In this document: positions 55,490 to 64,000 of the stretch, piece by piece
How positions within the stretch are numbered: the first letter of the stretch is position 1
How the letters are laid out: each line of letters begins with the position of its first letter
Assembly: GCF_000321225.1 (NCBI RefSeq)
Contig: NW_004450398.1
Location: 3,206,646 to 3,270,645, forward strand
DNA length: 64,000 nt
Reading direction: 5' to 3'
From: Odobenus rosmarus divergens
Taxonomy: Eukaryota; Chordata; Mammalia; Carnivora; Odobenidae
Notes under the pieces: generated by a model
What the model was told of the DNA's origin: nothing
What the model saw: the letters and a program-made list of their open reading frames with translations, nothing else
Database searches by the model: none
Program-made: the position numbers and the translations under genes

Positions 55490-55924
55490 GCATAAATGAT
55501 CCTGAAATGTACAACACCAAGACACACACAAAAGTATACACGTGGAGATACATAGATATTCCCAGAGAGACATGCTTGCCCTCTTGTGCAAGCGCACATG
55601 GGTTTACACACACACATGCACACACACTGACTTGCATGCATACACACACTCACCGTCATCAACCCCAGGCAGGCAGAGAGAAATCCTCCCCCTACTGGGA
55701 GTGGATTTTCTCCTCCAGGATTTGTCCTCGGAGCTAACCCATTTCACCTGCAAATCCCACCAAGAATTTTCCAGTGGATCCCTCAACCTCAACAGGAAAG
55801 CTCAGCTCTTGCAGGAACCTGGGTCCAGTCCTGACCCTGGATTGAAAGACGCCAGGGCCAACAGCTGGGGTTTGTGGGGTCAGCACACTGGGCTCCCTTT
55901 GGGGAAGTGATGCCTGTGCTTTAC

Positions 55925-56125
55925 CCTTAGGCTGATGGCTTTGACATCATGAAGACCTGGGTTCGAATCCTGCCTCCGCTGCTTCCTAACTCCATGACTT
56001 TGGGGCCGATCACCTAACTATGCTGAACATGAGTATCCTCACTTGTAAGATGGGATTTGTCAGGATTAAAGGTGATCGTGTGTGTAAGTGCTTGACTTGG
56101 TATCTGCCACATAGTAGATGTCAGG
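55925..56125 (+). repeat. MIR SINE, nearly full length
   Basis: It has 'gacctgggttcgaatcctgc', 'ctccgctgcttcctaactcc', 'gagtatcctcacttgtaaga' and 'catagtagatgtcagg'. Confidence 0.88.
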
Positions 56126-56853
56126 AGCTGTTGGGAGAGAGAGGATATTTTCAAGCAAGGGCTCCACCCATTTACAGACTTAATCTTGGGTTTTCCTTTC
56201 TTCTTTCTTTTCCTTTTTCCTCCAAGCATAACATAACCCAGACTTCTTTGCATTTATATTCTATCACTTTTTATGCCTCATTATTACCTATTTTATCCAA
56301 AATGATCCTTTTTCCTTTAAATCTCCTTTAAATTTCCCTTAAATCTCTGATATGAACAAGGCCTAATTTCTTCTTCTGTCCTCAGGCATCATCTTTTGCG
56401 AGGGATGATATATCTGGTTATAATCATTATAACCATTCAGCAAATCGATTTTGTTAAACCCAAATTCTCCTTATAGACGTTTCAAGACCCAAAGCCTCCT
56501 GAAAAAACCAAAGAAATGGAAAAGCTGCCGTCTCAGAGTCAAAACCACTTTGCTGTTAAGAAAAGCCCATATTTAAAGGTGGACCTTGAAACAGCCAGGT
56601 TTTGAATTTTCATTTTACCGCACATTCTTTCAATGCCACCAGCAATTCTGAGCACCTACTGCATGCTAGGCACTGCGTTCGGAATCCAGTTCACAAAGAT
56701 ACATAGTCAAGTGCGAAAGCGAAGTACATAAAGAACCATAATTCAATATGGTCAGTGAAATTATATGCACAGTATTAATCTTTTATATGTACAAGGTAAA
56801 GACCAGAAGAAGGAATAATTAATTCTTCAGCAGAGAGGTCAAAAAAGTCTGGG

Positions 56854-57034
56854 AGGGAACACCTGGGTGGCTCAGTCGTTAAGTGTCTGCCTTCGGCCCA
56901 GGTCATGATCCCGGAGTCCAGTCATCAAGCCCCGCATCGGGCTCCCTGCTAAGTGGGGAGCCTGCTTCTCCCTCTCCCGCTCCCCCTGCTTGTGCACTCT
57001 CTCTATCCCTCTCTTAAATAAATAAAATCTTTTT
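56854..57034 (+). mobile_element. Carnivore tRNA-Lys SINE, short-tailed
   Basis: A sense copy runs from 'gggaacacctgggtggctca' to 'taaataaataaaatcttttt'. A perfect 12-bp target duplication, 'aaaaagtctggg', lies at 56842-56853 and 57035-57046. The CT-rich body is shortened and the A tail is absorbed into the duplication. Confidence 0.97.
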
Positions 57035-57493
57035 AAAAAGTCTGGGTGATGTGTTATCCTAGTTCAGCCAGCTTCCCCACCTCACTTATAGGAGAATTCC
57101 AATTCCTTTGGGGAATTCTCCCTCTGCAAATCTACGCAGCCTTTCTGAGGCTGTTGATCCAGTGTCACTCCTAGGGGTGGGTGCTTGACTCAACTCTGGT
57201 CTGTCAACCTCTCAAGCCGGGAATATTTTACAAAGTGATCGGGCAAAGAGATACAAAGGCAGCAAATGGGTGGCAGTTGGGAGAGACTCATCTTTACTGT
57301 GCAGGGCAGGCCAGCCGTCTGGAAACTCAGGCAGGACTTTAATGTCACGGTCTTAAGGCGGAATCTTCTCTTTTCCAAAATCTTCTCTTTTCCTCACTCA
57401 GGAGAGAGTTAGGGGTGAAGGGAGAGGGGAGAAGCCTGGTCCAGGAGCTCCCCGAAAGACTGAGCTATCACAAGATTCTTACTTGAAGTGCCC

Positions 57494-57750
57494 TGTCTTC
57501 GCTTGGGTTGCTATAACTAAACACCATGGAGCATGTGGCTTAAATAAAGACATTTATGCCTCACGGTTCTGGAGGCTGGGAAGTGCAAGGTCAAGGTGCA
57601 GACAAACTTGGTTCCTGGTGAGAGTTCTCTTCCAGCCTTGCAATGATTTGCTGGAGTTGCAGCCGAGGGACCGGGCAGAAGGAGCTCCATGGTGTATCAG
57701 GTGTCCTCCCCACCTTCACAATGATGACCAATGAAGGGAACATGCCTGGC
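57494..57750 (-). mobile_element. MaLR LTR fragment, antisense
   Basis: On the plus strand: 'tgtcttcgcttgggttgcta', 'taactaaacaccatggagca', 'ctcacggttctggaggctgg' and 'ggtgtcctccccacc'. The reversed 3' half of an MLT1-like LTR is present; the rest is lost. Confidence 0.75.
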
Positions 57751-58084
57751 AGCTCAGTTAGCTCTCCATTTCCACAGAAAGAGCCCTCGGAAGCCGGTCA
57801 GTCCACTGGGGAAGAAAGAAACAAGTCTGGCTTCTAATCAGTGGCTCTTCCAATCTTTTCATCCAAGCCCCGACCTGTCACTTTCTATTGTCTGGAGTTA
57901 ATGAGTCAGCTTGACGTGGGCCTTCCATGGGTTCCCTTGGATGGAGAGAATTTGCTTAACTCTGGGGACTGCTCTATCCTTGATGACGTCGTTCCGTATG
58001 TTTCTCGTCATGCTTGCAACTATGACAGTTGTCACTTACAAGGACTCTGCTCCTGTTAGCTCTTCCGGTCTTCACGTCAGCTCT

Positions 58085-58218
58085 AGCAGAGAGGTTCTAG
58101 TGGCTTCCAGCCCTGCCACTTACCAGATGAAAGGCTTTGGGTCTCTCCGTGCCTCTGTCTTCTCATCTATAAAAGGGGAATAATAATAGTACCAAACTCA
58201 CAGAGTTGTTGTAAAGAT
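58085..58218 (+). repeat. MIR SINE, left part, split by a SINE
   Basis: It has 'ccagccctgccacttaccag', 'gtctctccgtgcctctgtct' and 'cacagagttgttgtaaagat'. It resumes at 58450 with 'gtaaaatgcttagaacagtg'. Confidence 0.85.
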
Positions 58219-58234
58219 TCAGTGAGTAACTCTT

Positions 58235-58433
58235 TTTTTTTCTTTTTTTTTAAGGTTTTATTTATTTATTCAAGAGAGAGAGAAAGAGAGAGCATGAGCA
58301 GGGGCAGAGGGAGAGGGAGAAGCAGGCTCCGTGCCAAGAAAGGAGCCCGACACAGGACTCGATATCTGGACCCTGAGATCACGACCCGAGCCGAAGGCAG
58401 ACGCTTAACCAACTGAGCCACCCAGGCGCCCCC
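58235..58433 (-). mobile_element. Carnivore tRNA-Lys SINE inside a MIR, antisense
   Basis: It reads from a T-rich tail to 'gagccacccaggcgcccc'. A perfect 16-bp target duplication, 'tcagtgagtaactctt' (58219-58234 and 58434-58449), flanks it. The duplicated bases belong to the MIR. Confidence 0.98.
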
Positions 58434-58449
58434 TCAGTGAGTAACTCTT

Positions 58450-58505
58450 GTAAAATGCTTAGAACAGTGTCTGCCACACGCAACTGCCTATAAATGTTTG
58501 CTTTT
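58450..58505 (+). repeat. MIR SINE, right part
   Basis: It completes the split MIR with 'aaaatgcttagaacagtgtc' and 'gcctataaatgtttgc'. Confidence 0.75.
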
Positions 58506-58625
58506 GTTGTGGTCCCCACCTTATGAGCAAGGCGACTGAAGTTTCCAGGGGTCAAGGAGCCGGGCTGAGGCTTCTCCTGGACCTTTCAACCTCACTGGCT
58601 CCCTCCTCAAGCACCCTCCACCCTC

Positions 58626-58649
58626 CACACACACACACACACACACACA

Positions 58650-58682
<33 letters not shown>
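58626..58682 (+). repeat. Compound (CA)13(CT)15 microsatellite
   Basis: Thirteen CA units change directly into about fifteen CT units without interruption. Confidence 0.97.
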
Positions 58683-58686
<4 letters not shown>

Positions 58687-58734
58687 TGCATGTGTACCCA
58701 TAGCCGCCGGTCTGTGAGCTCCATATCTCTTTGT

Positions 58735-58930
58735 ATATACTCTCTGAAAGGCCTTCCTCTTCCCCATCCCCTGAAACTCAGCTCAGATGTCCCTTCCTCC
58801 AGGAAGCCTTCTATAACCACCACCACCCCCAGCTGGGCTTGGCACCTTTTTGGGGCTTTCCATGGTGCTGCCCTACCTTTCCAGATTGCCCCGTAATTAC
58901 CATTCCAGATTGCCATTGTCTGTCTCTTCT
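58735..58930 (+). repeat. L2 LINE 3' region
   Basis: It has 'gaaactcagctcagatgtcc', 'cttcctccaggaagccttct' and 'ccatggtgctgccctacctt', typical of the L2 ORF2 end and 3' UTR. A tail-like 'gtaggtgctcaggaaaggtt' follows at 58978. Confidence 0.8.
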
Positions 58931-59029
58931 ATGGGCCCTGGAGCTTCTCCAAAATTGAGCCAAGAGGCCAGCCTGAAGTAGGTGCTCAGGAAAGGTTTGG
59001 GGGTGAATGAAAGAAGGCATCTTTAAGGC

Positions 59030-60075
59030 ATGGGTAGTCTGTGTGGGTGTCCTCCTGTGTGAAAAAGAGATCTCACTGATTCCATGGCTCCATGAGGAGC
59101 ATAAAACCCACGAGTAGGTAATTGTCCCAGAAACCTATGCTGACACCAAGTAGGTACGCTCAGCCACATCTAAAGTAGGTACACTCGGCAGAGCAGGCAA
59201 GGAGCTCCCCAAGACTGGGGGAGACCAAGCAGAAGCTGAGGGGACACTTGTCAGGGAAATCATCATTAGTGTCTGAATTACCTAAGTGATGGCTGATGTT
59301 CTGATGCTTTTGGTCCATACTCAGTTCACCCTGAATCTTTTGAGAAAAGCATAAGGAGGATGGGGATGACCACCATCAGCTGGGGGGGCACCCCTGCATA
59401 CTGTGCACTGTGGTGGGGGGCCTTTACTGGAAGAGCAATCACCAGCCCTACTTATATGCAATGCCCGGCTGCAAACGTGTATAAAAATTAAACAGTCAGT
59501 TCCTGTTGGGGGAAGGAAAGGTCACCTCTGTATGCAAGCTTCAATTACACCTCATTTTTCTGATGCCGCCTTCAACCACAGAGTTCTGGCATTTTCATCC
59601 TTGTTCTTCTGTTTTATACTTGTCTTTCACAACTGAGTGACAGACAGCAAGCTGAGCCCAGAGATCTTCCAGCTAAAGGTAAAGATCTGCTGTGCTGGTG
59701 GCTTGGGATTTTGTCTCTTTTTTTTCTTTCGTTCTTTCTTTCTTTGGCTCAGTTGCATTTAGTTTATGAGATTCATGCCCCTTTACCAGTAGGATCAGCA
59801 CTTCTTTCTGCTTGGTTTTATACAGTAATTGCAAAAATGCAATAAAATATTAAAGTCCTTGGCACAAACACTGCTGCACAGACAAAGGTGGAGACCCTCC
59901 TGGTGAGGAGCTCTTTGCCCAGAGACATCATCACACACATGTTTGGATGGCCTTGCATCAGCTGATGTACAAAAACCCAAACCCACATGGAAAAAGCAGC
60001 GCGTGGGCTTCCGGGTAAATGGCCCCGGAGGACAGTTTGTCCCAAAGACGGAGTTGCGAAAACCAGAAGCTACGG
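59030..60075. other. Single-copy DNA, no gene seen
   Basis: No exon or named repeat was recognised. A TTTC-rich tract lies at 59716-59743. The minus frame at 59795-60235 has no known homologue. Confidence 0.4.
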
Positions 60076-60079
60076 GTAT

Positions 60080-60185
60080 TGTCATTCTATTCACTTGTCT
60101 GATAGGATGTTGTAGCTCAGAGCAGTCGAGTAACTCACCCAGCGTCACACAGGCATCAGGAAGCCAAAATCCCAGAACAGACCCT
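60080..60185 (-). repeat. MIR SINE fragment, antisense
   Basis: It reads 'cagagcagtcgagtaactca' and 'cccagcgtcacacaggcatc'. Confidence 0.6.
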
Positions 60186-60711
60186 GAGCATACAGCGCTC
60201 CTCCATCTCAGAGTAAGGACTGGGGATGTGGCCAAGAGGACCCCAGAGGCCTGGGGCTGGGTTCATAGCAGGATTTACTGTTCTCCTGCGGGAAAGCAGC
60301 TCCACCACCGAAGCTCATATTGGAAGAGGCTGACCTTGCTGCACAAGGACATCAAGCCAGGGCCGGAGCTGCTTTTTAAAGGAGCATTGTTCTGAGAAGC
60401 CCATTCTGGAAACGTTTCTCAGGCACATCCCATTCTCACGAGGGGCCGTCAGTCCTCGAAGAGCTGAATTGGGAACTTCACTTAGTGCTGCAGAAAGCGG
60501 TGCCGTGTGGGTCTCTACAGGTTCAACTTTCACAGCATTTTGCTTTGGCCACTAAATCACAAGATGGAAACCACAGGCCCCTCAGTGCAGGAAAAGGATG
60601 TACAAGGGCTTGGAAGTCAGGAGAGCTTGGACCACAGCAGAATTAAATGGTGGTGACCAAGACTGCAAGACCTAAAGTATATATTATCTGCCCATTGCAA
60701 AAAAGCGTGCT

Positions 60712-60850
60712 GACCCTTGCACTAGACCGTGGGCTCCCTAAGGGCAAACTCTGTTTCTTGTCCATCAGAGTGTGGTCATCAGCATCCAGTGTCAAGCCTG
60801 GAAGACAGACTTAAGGAACATTCACCTGGGTGGACAGGTGAATGTTGAGT
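60712..60850 (+). repeat. L2 LINE 3' tail
   Basis: It has 'actagaccgtgggctcccta', 'agggcaaactctgtttcttg' and 'catccagtgtcaagcctgga'. A short direct repeat of 'attcacctgggtgg' / 'caggtgaatgttga' type follows. Confidence 0.6.
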
Positions 60851-60854
60851 GTGC

Positions 60855-61365
60855 TGAAGAGTCAAGCTTGGTGACAATGTGACATGCTAGCACAAAAGGG
60901 ACACTTTCAGCGAGATAGTACCAAACCCTAAGAAACAGTCTGATGGAAGCAGAAACAGTTCAGAAACACACACATGCACGTACACACGCACACAGACCTG
61001 GCCTCTCAGCACAATGAATGGCTGGTAGCTGTTATGTTGGCTTCTCACTTGCTGGGGATGCCACAGAGAGAGAGAGGTTTGCTTAAGGTAACTTCCTGCT
61101 GTGAGCTTCTATGATTTTTCCTTGAATGGTTTTTTTCCCTCCAATGTTTTGAACAAGAACAATCAGTTGTTGAATTAAACCTGAATTTCAACAGCCTAGA
61201 AATTTGAGTTGAATAATCTGGACTTTTTTTGAAGCTTGGAGGGAAGGAAAAAGGGAAGTAGAGTTGATACTATCTACAAAGAGTAAGCCTGGCCTCAGCT
61301 CCTCAAACTGGCCACGCCCCCCAAAATAAACCATTTCCCTGGCTGTCCAGCCAATAAACTGAAGT
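60855..61365. other. Single-copy DNA, no gene seen
   Basis: Nothing recognisable apart from short CA-rich DNA at 60967-60993. Confidence 0.4.
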
Positions 61366-61369
61366 TCCT

Positions 61370-61625
61370 CCTTTAGGAACCAGTTTGGATGTTGTTGCCT
61401 CCTTGAAGCCTTCCCTGATTCACGTCCCTAAACAGTTCCTCCCCCTTCCAAACTTAATAACACTTTGCTCCTCCCTATATTACAGTCACTTCTCAGACTT
61501 GCTTGCATATCTGTTTATAACATTGGACTATGAGCTACCCAAAGAGTTCATTCTCTACATTCCCAGGTGTGATAGTAGGTGCTCATTAAATATTTATAGA
61601 ATGGTTGAAATAATAAATGAATAAG
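61370..61625 (+). repeat. L2 LINE 3' end, well preserved
   Basis: It has 'ttgaagccttccctgattca', 'ttacagtcacttctcagact', 'ggactatgagctacccaaag' and 'gtaggtgctcattaaatatt', ending in 'aataaatgaataagg'. Confidence 0.88.
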
Positions 61626-61649
61626 GCAGAGAGGGGAGTAGGAAGTGGT

Positions 61650-61770
61650 TCAACCAAATGAATGAATGCATGGATGGATGGACCAGTGTAAGTGAATGCA
61701 TGAGTGGAGAAATGAAGGATAGGTGGATGGATGGATGGATAGATAAATAAGTAGGTTGGTGGATGGACAG
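61650..61770 (+). repeat. (ATGG/GGAT)n degenerate repeat
   Basis: Interrupted GGAT and GAAT units leading into the GGGTT tract. Confidence 0.8.
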
Positions 61771-61866
61771 ATTGGGTTGGGTTGGTTGGGTTAGGTTGGG
61801 TTGCATTGGGTTAGGATGGGTTGGGTTAAGTTGGTTGTGTTGGGATAGGTTCGCTGGGTTGGGTTG
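61771..61866 (+). repeat. (GGGTT)n pentanucleotide tract
   Basis: About 95 bases of GGGTT units mixed with GGTT, GGGTTA and GGGAT variants. The minus strand is C/A-rich, hence the open frame of NPT/NLS-like repeats at 61594-62037. Confidence 0.9.
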
Positions 61867-62514
61867 ATATGACCAGATCAAACTTATGAAGGAAGTGAAT
61901 GATACTCTCAGAACCCTCCATAGCTGGTATCCTACAGAGGATTGTCCCACACATCTTCCCCCACCCCATACCCCAGGCTTCTCTCCTCCAGGTTTAATGT
62001 TTCCAAGCTCTAGAGCATTTCTTCCAAGCCCTCTCATTGTATCTCTCCATCACTCCCTCATTCCTCTTCTCCAGGAGCTGCCCCAGCTCCCCCTGACTCA
62101 CCACATCAGCTTTGCCCACAGATCTAAGAGAGCAAAGGAGACTTTGCTCATGGGAAGCAAGCAGATGGCTAGCTTCCAACCCCCCAGGTGGATTGGAGGG
62201 AGGCCACCTGCTCACCCATGAAGGGTCTAATTAGAGCAGATGCTTTTTTCTGTGACTTACAGAGCTTTGTTCTCCTTTCCCACCTCTTCCCCTGGAGCAA
62301 AACACTGGAGCTGTGACAGAAAATGAGCTCTCTCATAGACAAGGTTGTAGGTGTCTACTTCTGAAGCTCCTTCCCTGTCCTCTAGCAACCTTCAGTTCCA
62401 GACTCAGCTGATCCAAAGAGGCAGCTGCTTTCTCAGGAGCAACCCCTGAAACCCCAGGACTCTGGAGAACACGGACTAGAAACCTCTGCTCTGGCTTGGG
62501 AGCACCACTTGGAA

Positions 62515-62615
62515 GATGGGAAAACTGAGTACCAGAAAGGAGAAGTGACTTACCCAGGTCACCCTGTAAATCGGTGGAGACTGGGATCTGAAGTCCAGTA
62601 TTCTTTGCCACCACC
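62515..62615 (-). repeat. MIR SINE, antisense
   Basis: It reads 'gatgggaaaactgagtacca', 'gtgacttacccaggtcaccc' and 'agactgggatctgaagtcca'. Confidence 0.75.
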
Positions 62616-63129
62616 CCGCCCTACCGTGTCAAATTTTGCATGATTCCCTTGGAGACCCCTGGATGAAATTCAACATCCTGTCCAAGGGAGGTGTCCCATT
62701 TCAAGCTCATTTGGCATTCAGCATCAGTTAGAGCTGATTAGAGTTCTGGTTAGGATGCAGAATCATTTTTATTTCCAAGCTTTAGCAATTTAATATCAGG
62801 TGGTATTAGTTAATAGGAACTTAAAAGGAATCCTAAGCAAATCATAATAGAGAAGTTCTCTCTCTCTCTCACACACACAAACCTTTCTTTCATTAGTTTT
62901 AATTAGGTTGACCCAGATTGATCTGGAAGCATTTCCAGGCCCAGAATGAATTTCTCTTTTATGATTATAAAGATCATGAGATTTTTCAGAGAATGAAACA
63001 CCCAGACAGAGATCAATCAAGCGACGTGGTAGCTTTGGGGCTCCTCCAGCAACAGCAGGTAGACAAGAGGCCTTGATCAAAATCCAAGACAACAGCCAAA
63101 GCCAGGATTGTCAAGACAAACAAACATGC

Positions 63130-63200
63130 AGTTTGGATCCCATTGTTACCCCTCTCTAGCTGTGTTACCTTGGGCCACTTACCTTCCCTGAGTCTCCACT
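63130..63200 (+). repeat. MIR SINE core fragment
   Basis: It has 'ctagctgtgttaccttgggc' and 'acttaccttccctgagtctc'. Confidence 0.7.
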
Positions 63201-63289
63201 TCCAATCTTGCACACATGTCCCATCTCCAAGTGCATTCTTTGCTAAGGAGCCAGGAGATTTTTCCAAAATATAAATCCAGGCACCTGAC

Positions 63290-63400
63290 TGATTCAACAT
63301 CTTGCCATTTAACAGATAAGGAATAAAATGCACACTCCATAATGCATCCAACAAGGACCTCCATGACCTGACTTTTGCCTGATATGGTTGCATGTTAGGA
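63290..63400 (+). repeat. Probable L2 LINE fragment
   Basis: It has 'aataaaatgcacactccata' and 'aacaaggacctccatgacct', a conserved L2 phrase. The 162-codon minus frame at 63013-63501 crosses this and the MIR, so it is not a gene. Confidence 0.55.
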
Positions 63401-63850
63401 TTGTGTTTGGTTCCATGTAACAGAAATTTAAGTATATTTACATATATTACCAAAAAGGGAGATATTTTTCTCACATGACAAGAAGTCCGAGAGTGGTCCA
63501 AAGAACTTCCAAAATGACCTTGGAGATCCGGGCTCCTTCTGTCTTCCTGCTCTGCTGTCCTCAGTAAATAAGAAGTCTCATGGTCACAAGATGGCTGCTC
63601 AACCTCTAGGCTTTGTGTCTACATTCCAGGCAGGAAGAAAGGAAAGAAGCAAAGCAGAAAAAGCACATGCCAGTTGGGTCTATCCTTTTTTATCAGGAAA
63701 TGGATAACTTTTCCTTAGATTGTTACAAGTCATTGGCCAGAACTCTATCACATCACCAGTAGTAGCCCCAAGGGAGCCTAGGAAGATGGGCACTTTTCCT
63801 CTTGAAGAAAGTCAGGCTTTATTGACAAGGAAGAAAGGGGAGTTAGATAT
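63400..63850. repeat. Old interspersed repeat, family unresolved
   Basis: It has 'ggttccatgtaacagaaatt', 'cacatgacaagaagtccgag', 'gatccgggctccttctgtct', 'ctacattccaggcaggaaga' and 'cattggccagaactctatca'. This is a recognisable and well-spread mammalian repeat that I cannot name. The remaining bases to 64000 show nothing else. Confidence 0.45.
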
Positions 63851-64000
63851 TGTGGCCTGCCCAATGGCCTACCACATGGCTGCCATTCTCACTCACAGTG
63901 GGCCTGTGGGAGGCAGAATTTGAAGACAGGCCCTATGACCTCTGCCCCCTGATGCTCACATCCTGTCTAGTCTCCTACCTTTGAGGATGGGCAGAACTTG

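Noticed and set aside
55408..55737. Frames encoding TH/CV repeats on both strands
   Set aside because: They are translations of the CA microsatellite.
61771..61866. Interstitial telomere
   Set aside because: The main unit is GGGTT, not TTAGGG, and it grades into a GGAT repeat.
63013..63501. 162-codon minus-strand open frame
   Set aside because: It is assembled from a MIR core, an L2-like piece and another old repeat.

Overview
The window looks like mammalian nuclear DNA from a caniform carnivore, most likely an arctoid (bear, seal or mustelid group). Two things point there. About ten copies of the carnivore tRNA-Lys-derived SINE (head 'cctgggtggctcag', tail 'aaataaataaaatctt') are present. 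So are young L1 elements with the 3' end 'acaatgaatcatggaaca...taacataacaataaaaaa', at positions 1-108 and 32637-32723. Placement below Caniformia is inference from memory of these families. No protein-coding gene, intact exon series, CpG-island promoter or functional RNA gene could be supported. The longest open frames (up to about 197 codons) are either L1 ORF2 or chance frames running across repeats. The region reads as intergenic or deep intronic DNA.

Layout. 0-9 kb: tail of a young L1, an inverted MaLR LTR, L2, MIR and L3/CR1 relics and an old L1 ORF2 piece (4.5-5.15 kb). 9-14 kb: microsatellites, an antisense SINE with a perfect 13-bp target duplication, and an old hAT-like element. 14-19 kb: a 221-bp inverted duplication (14.3 and 16.3 kb), two sense SINEs, and an old L1/HAL1-like copy split by an antisense L1. 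19-23 kb: an MLT2-like ERVL LTR, an antisense L1M, and a complete solo MLT1-like LTR. 23-31 kb: mostly single-copy DNA with a RUNX-motif palindrome, a SINE nested in a MIR, and MER20. 31-33 kb: a well-preserved 5'-truncated young L1 with 17-bp target duplications. 33-42 kb: MIR-dense DNA plus a 7SK snRNA retropseudogene at 36.6 kb, lacking both ends and a poly(A) tail but flanked by a perfect 15-bp duplication. 42-49 kb: MER5A, another hAT MITE, L1 pieces, MaLR and MER3, then a repeat-free A/T-rich homeodomain-motif stretch near 48.1 kb. 49-64 kb: an antisense L1 (52.46-53.92 kb) with one SINE inside it and another joined to its truncated 5' end, long CA/CT microsatellites, a MIR split by a SINE, L2 tails, and a (GGGTT)n tract.

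The elements do not form a pathway. Their value is as a record of insertions: nested pairs give relative ages, and several junctions (the 7SK copy, the SINE/L1 junction, the inverted duplication) look like unusual retrotransposition or repair events. Family names come from recognising consensus fragments by eye; RepeatMasker would be the decisive check.
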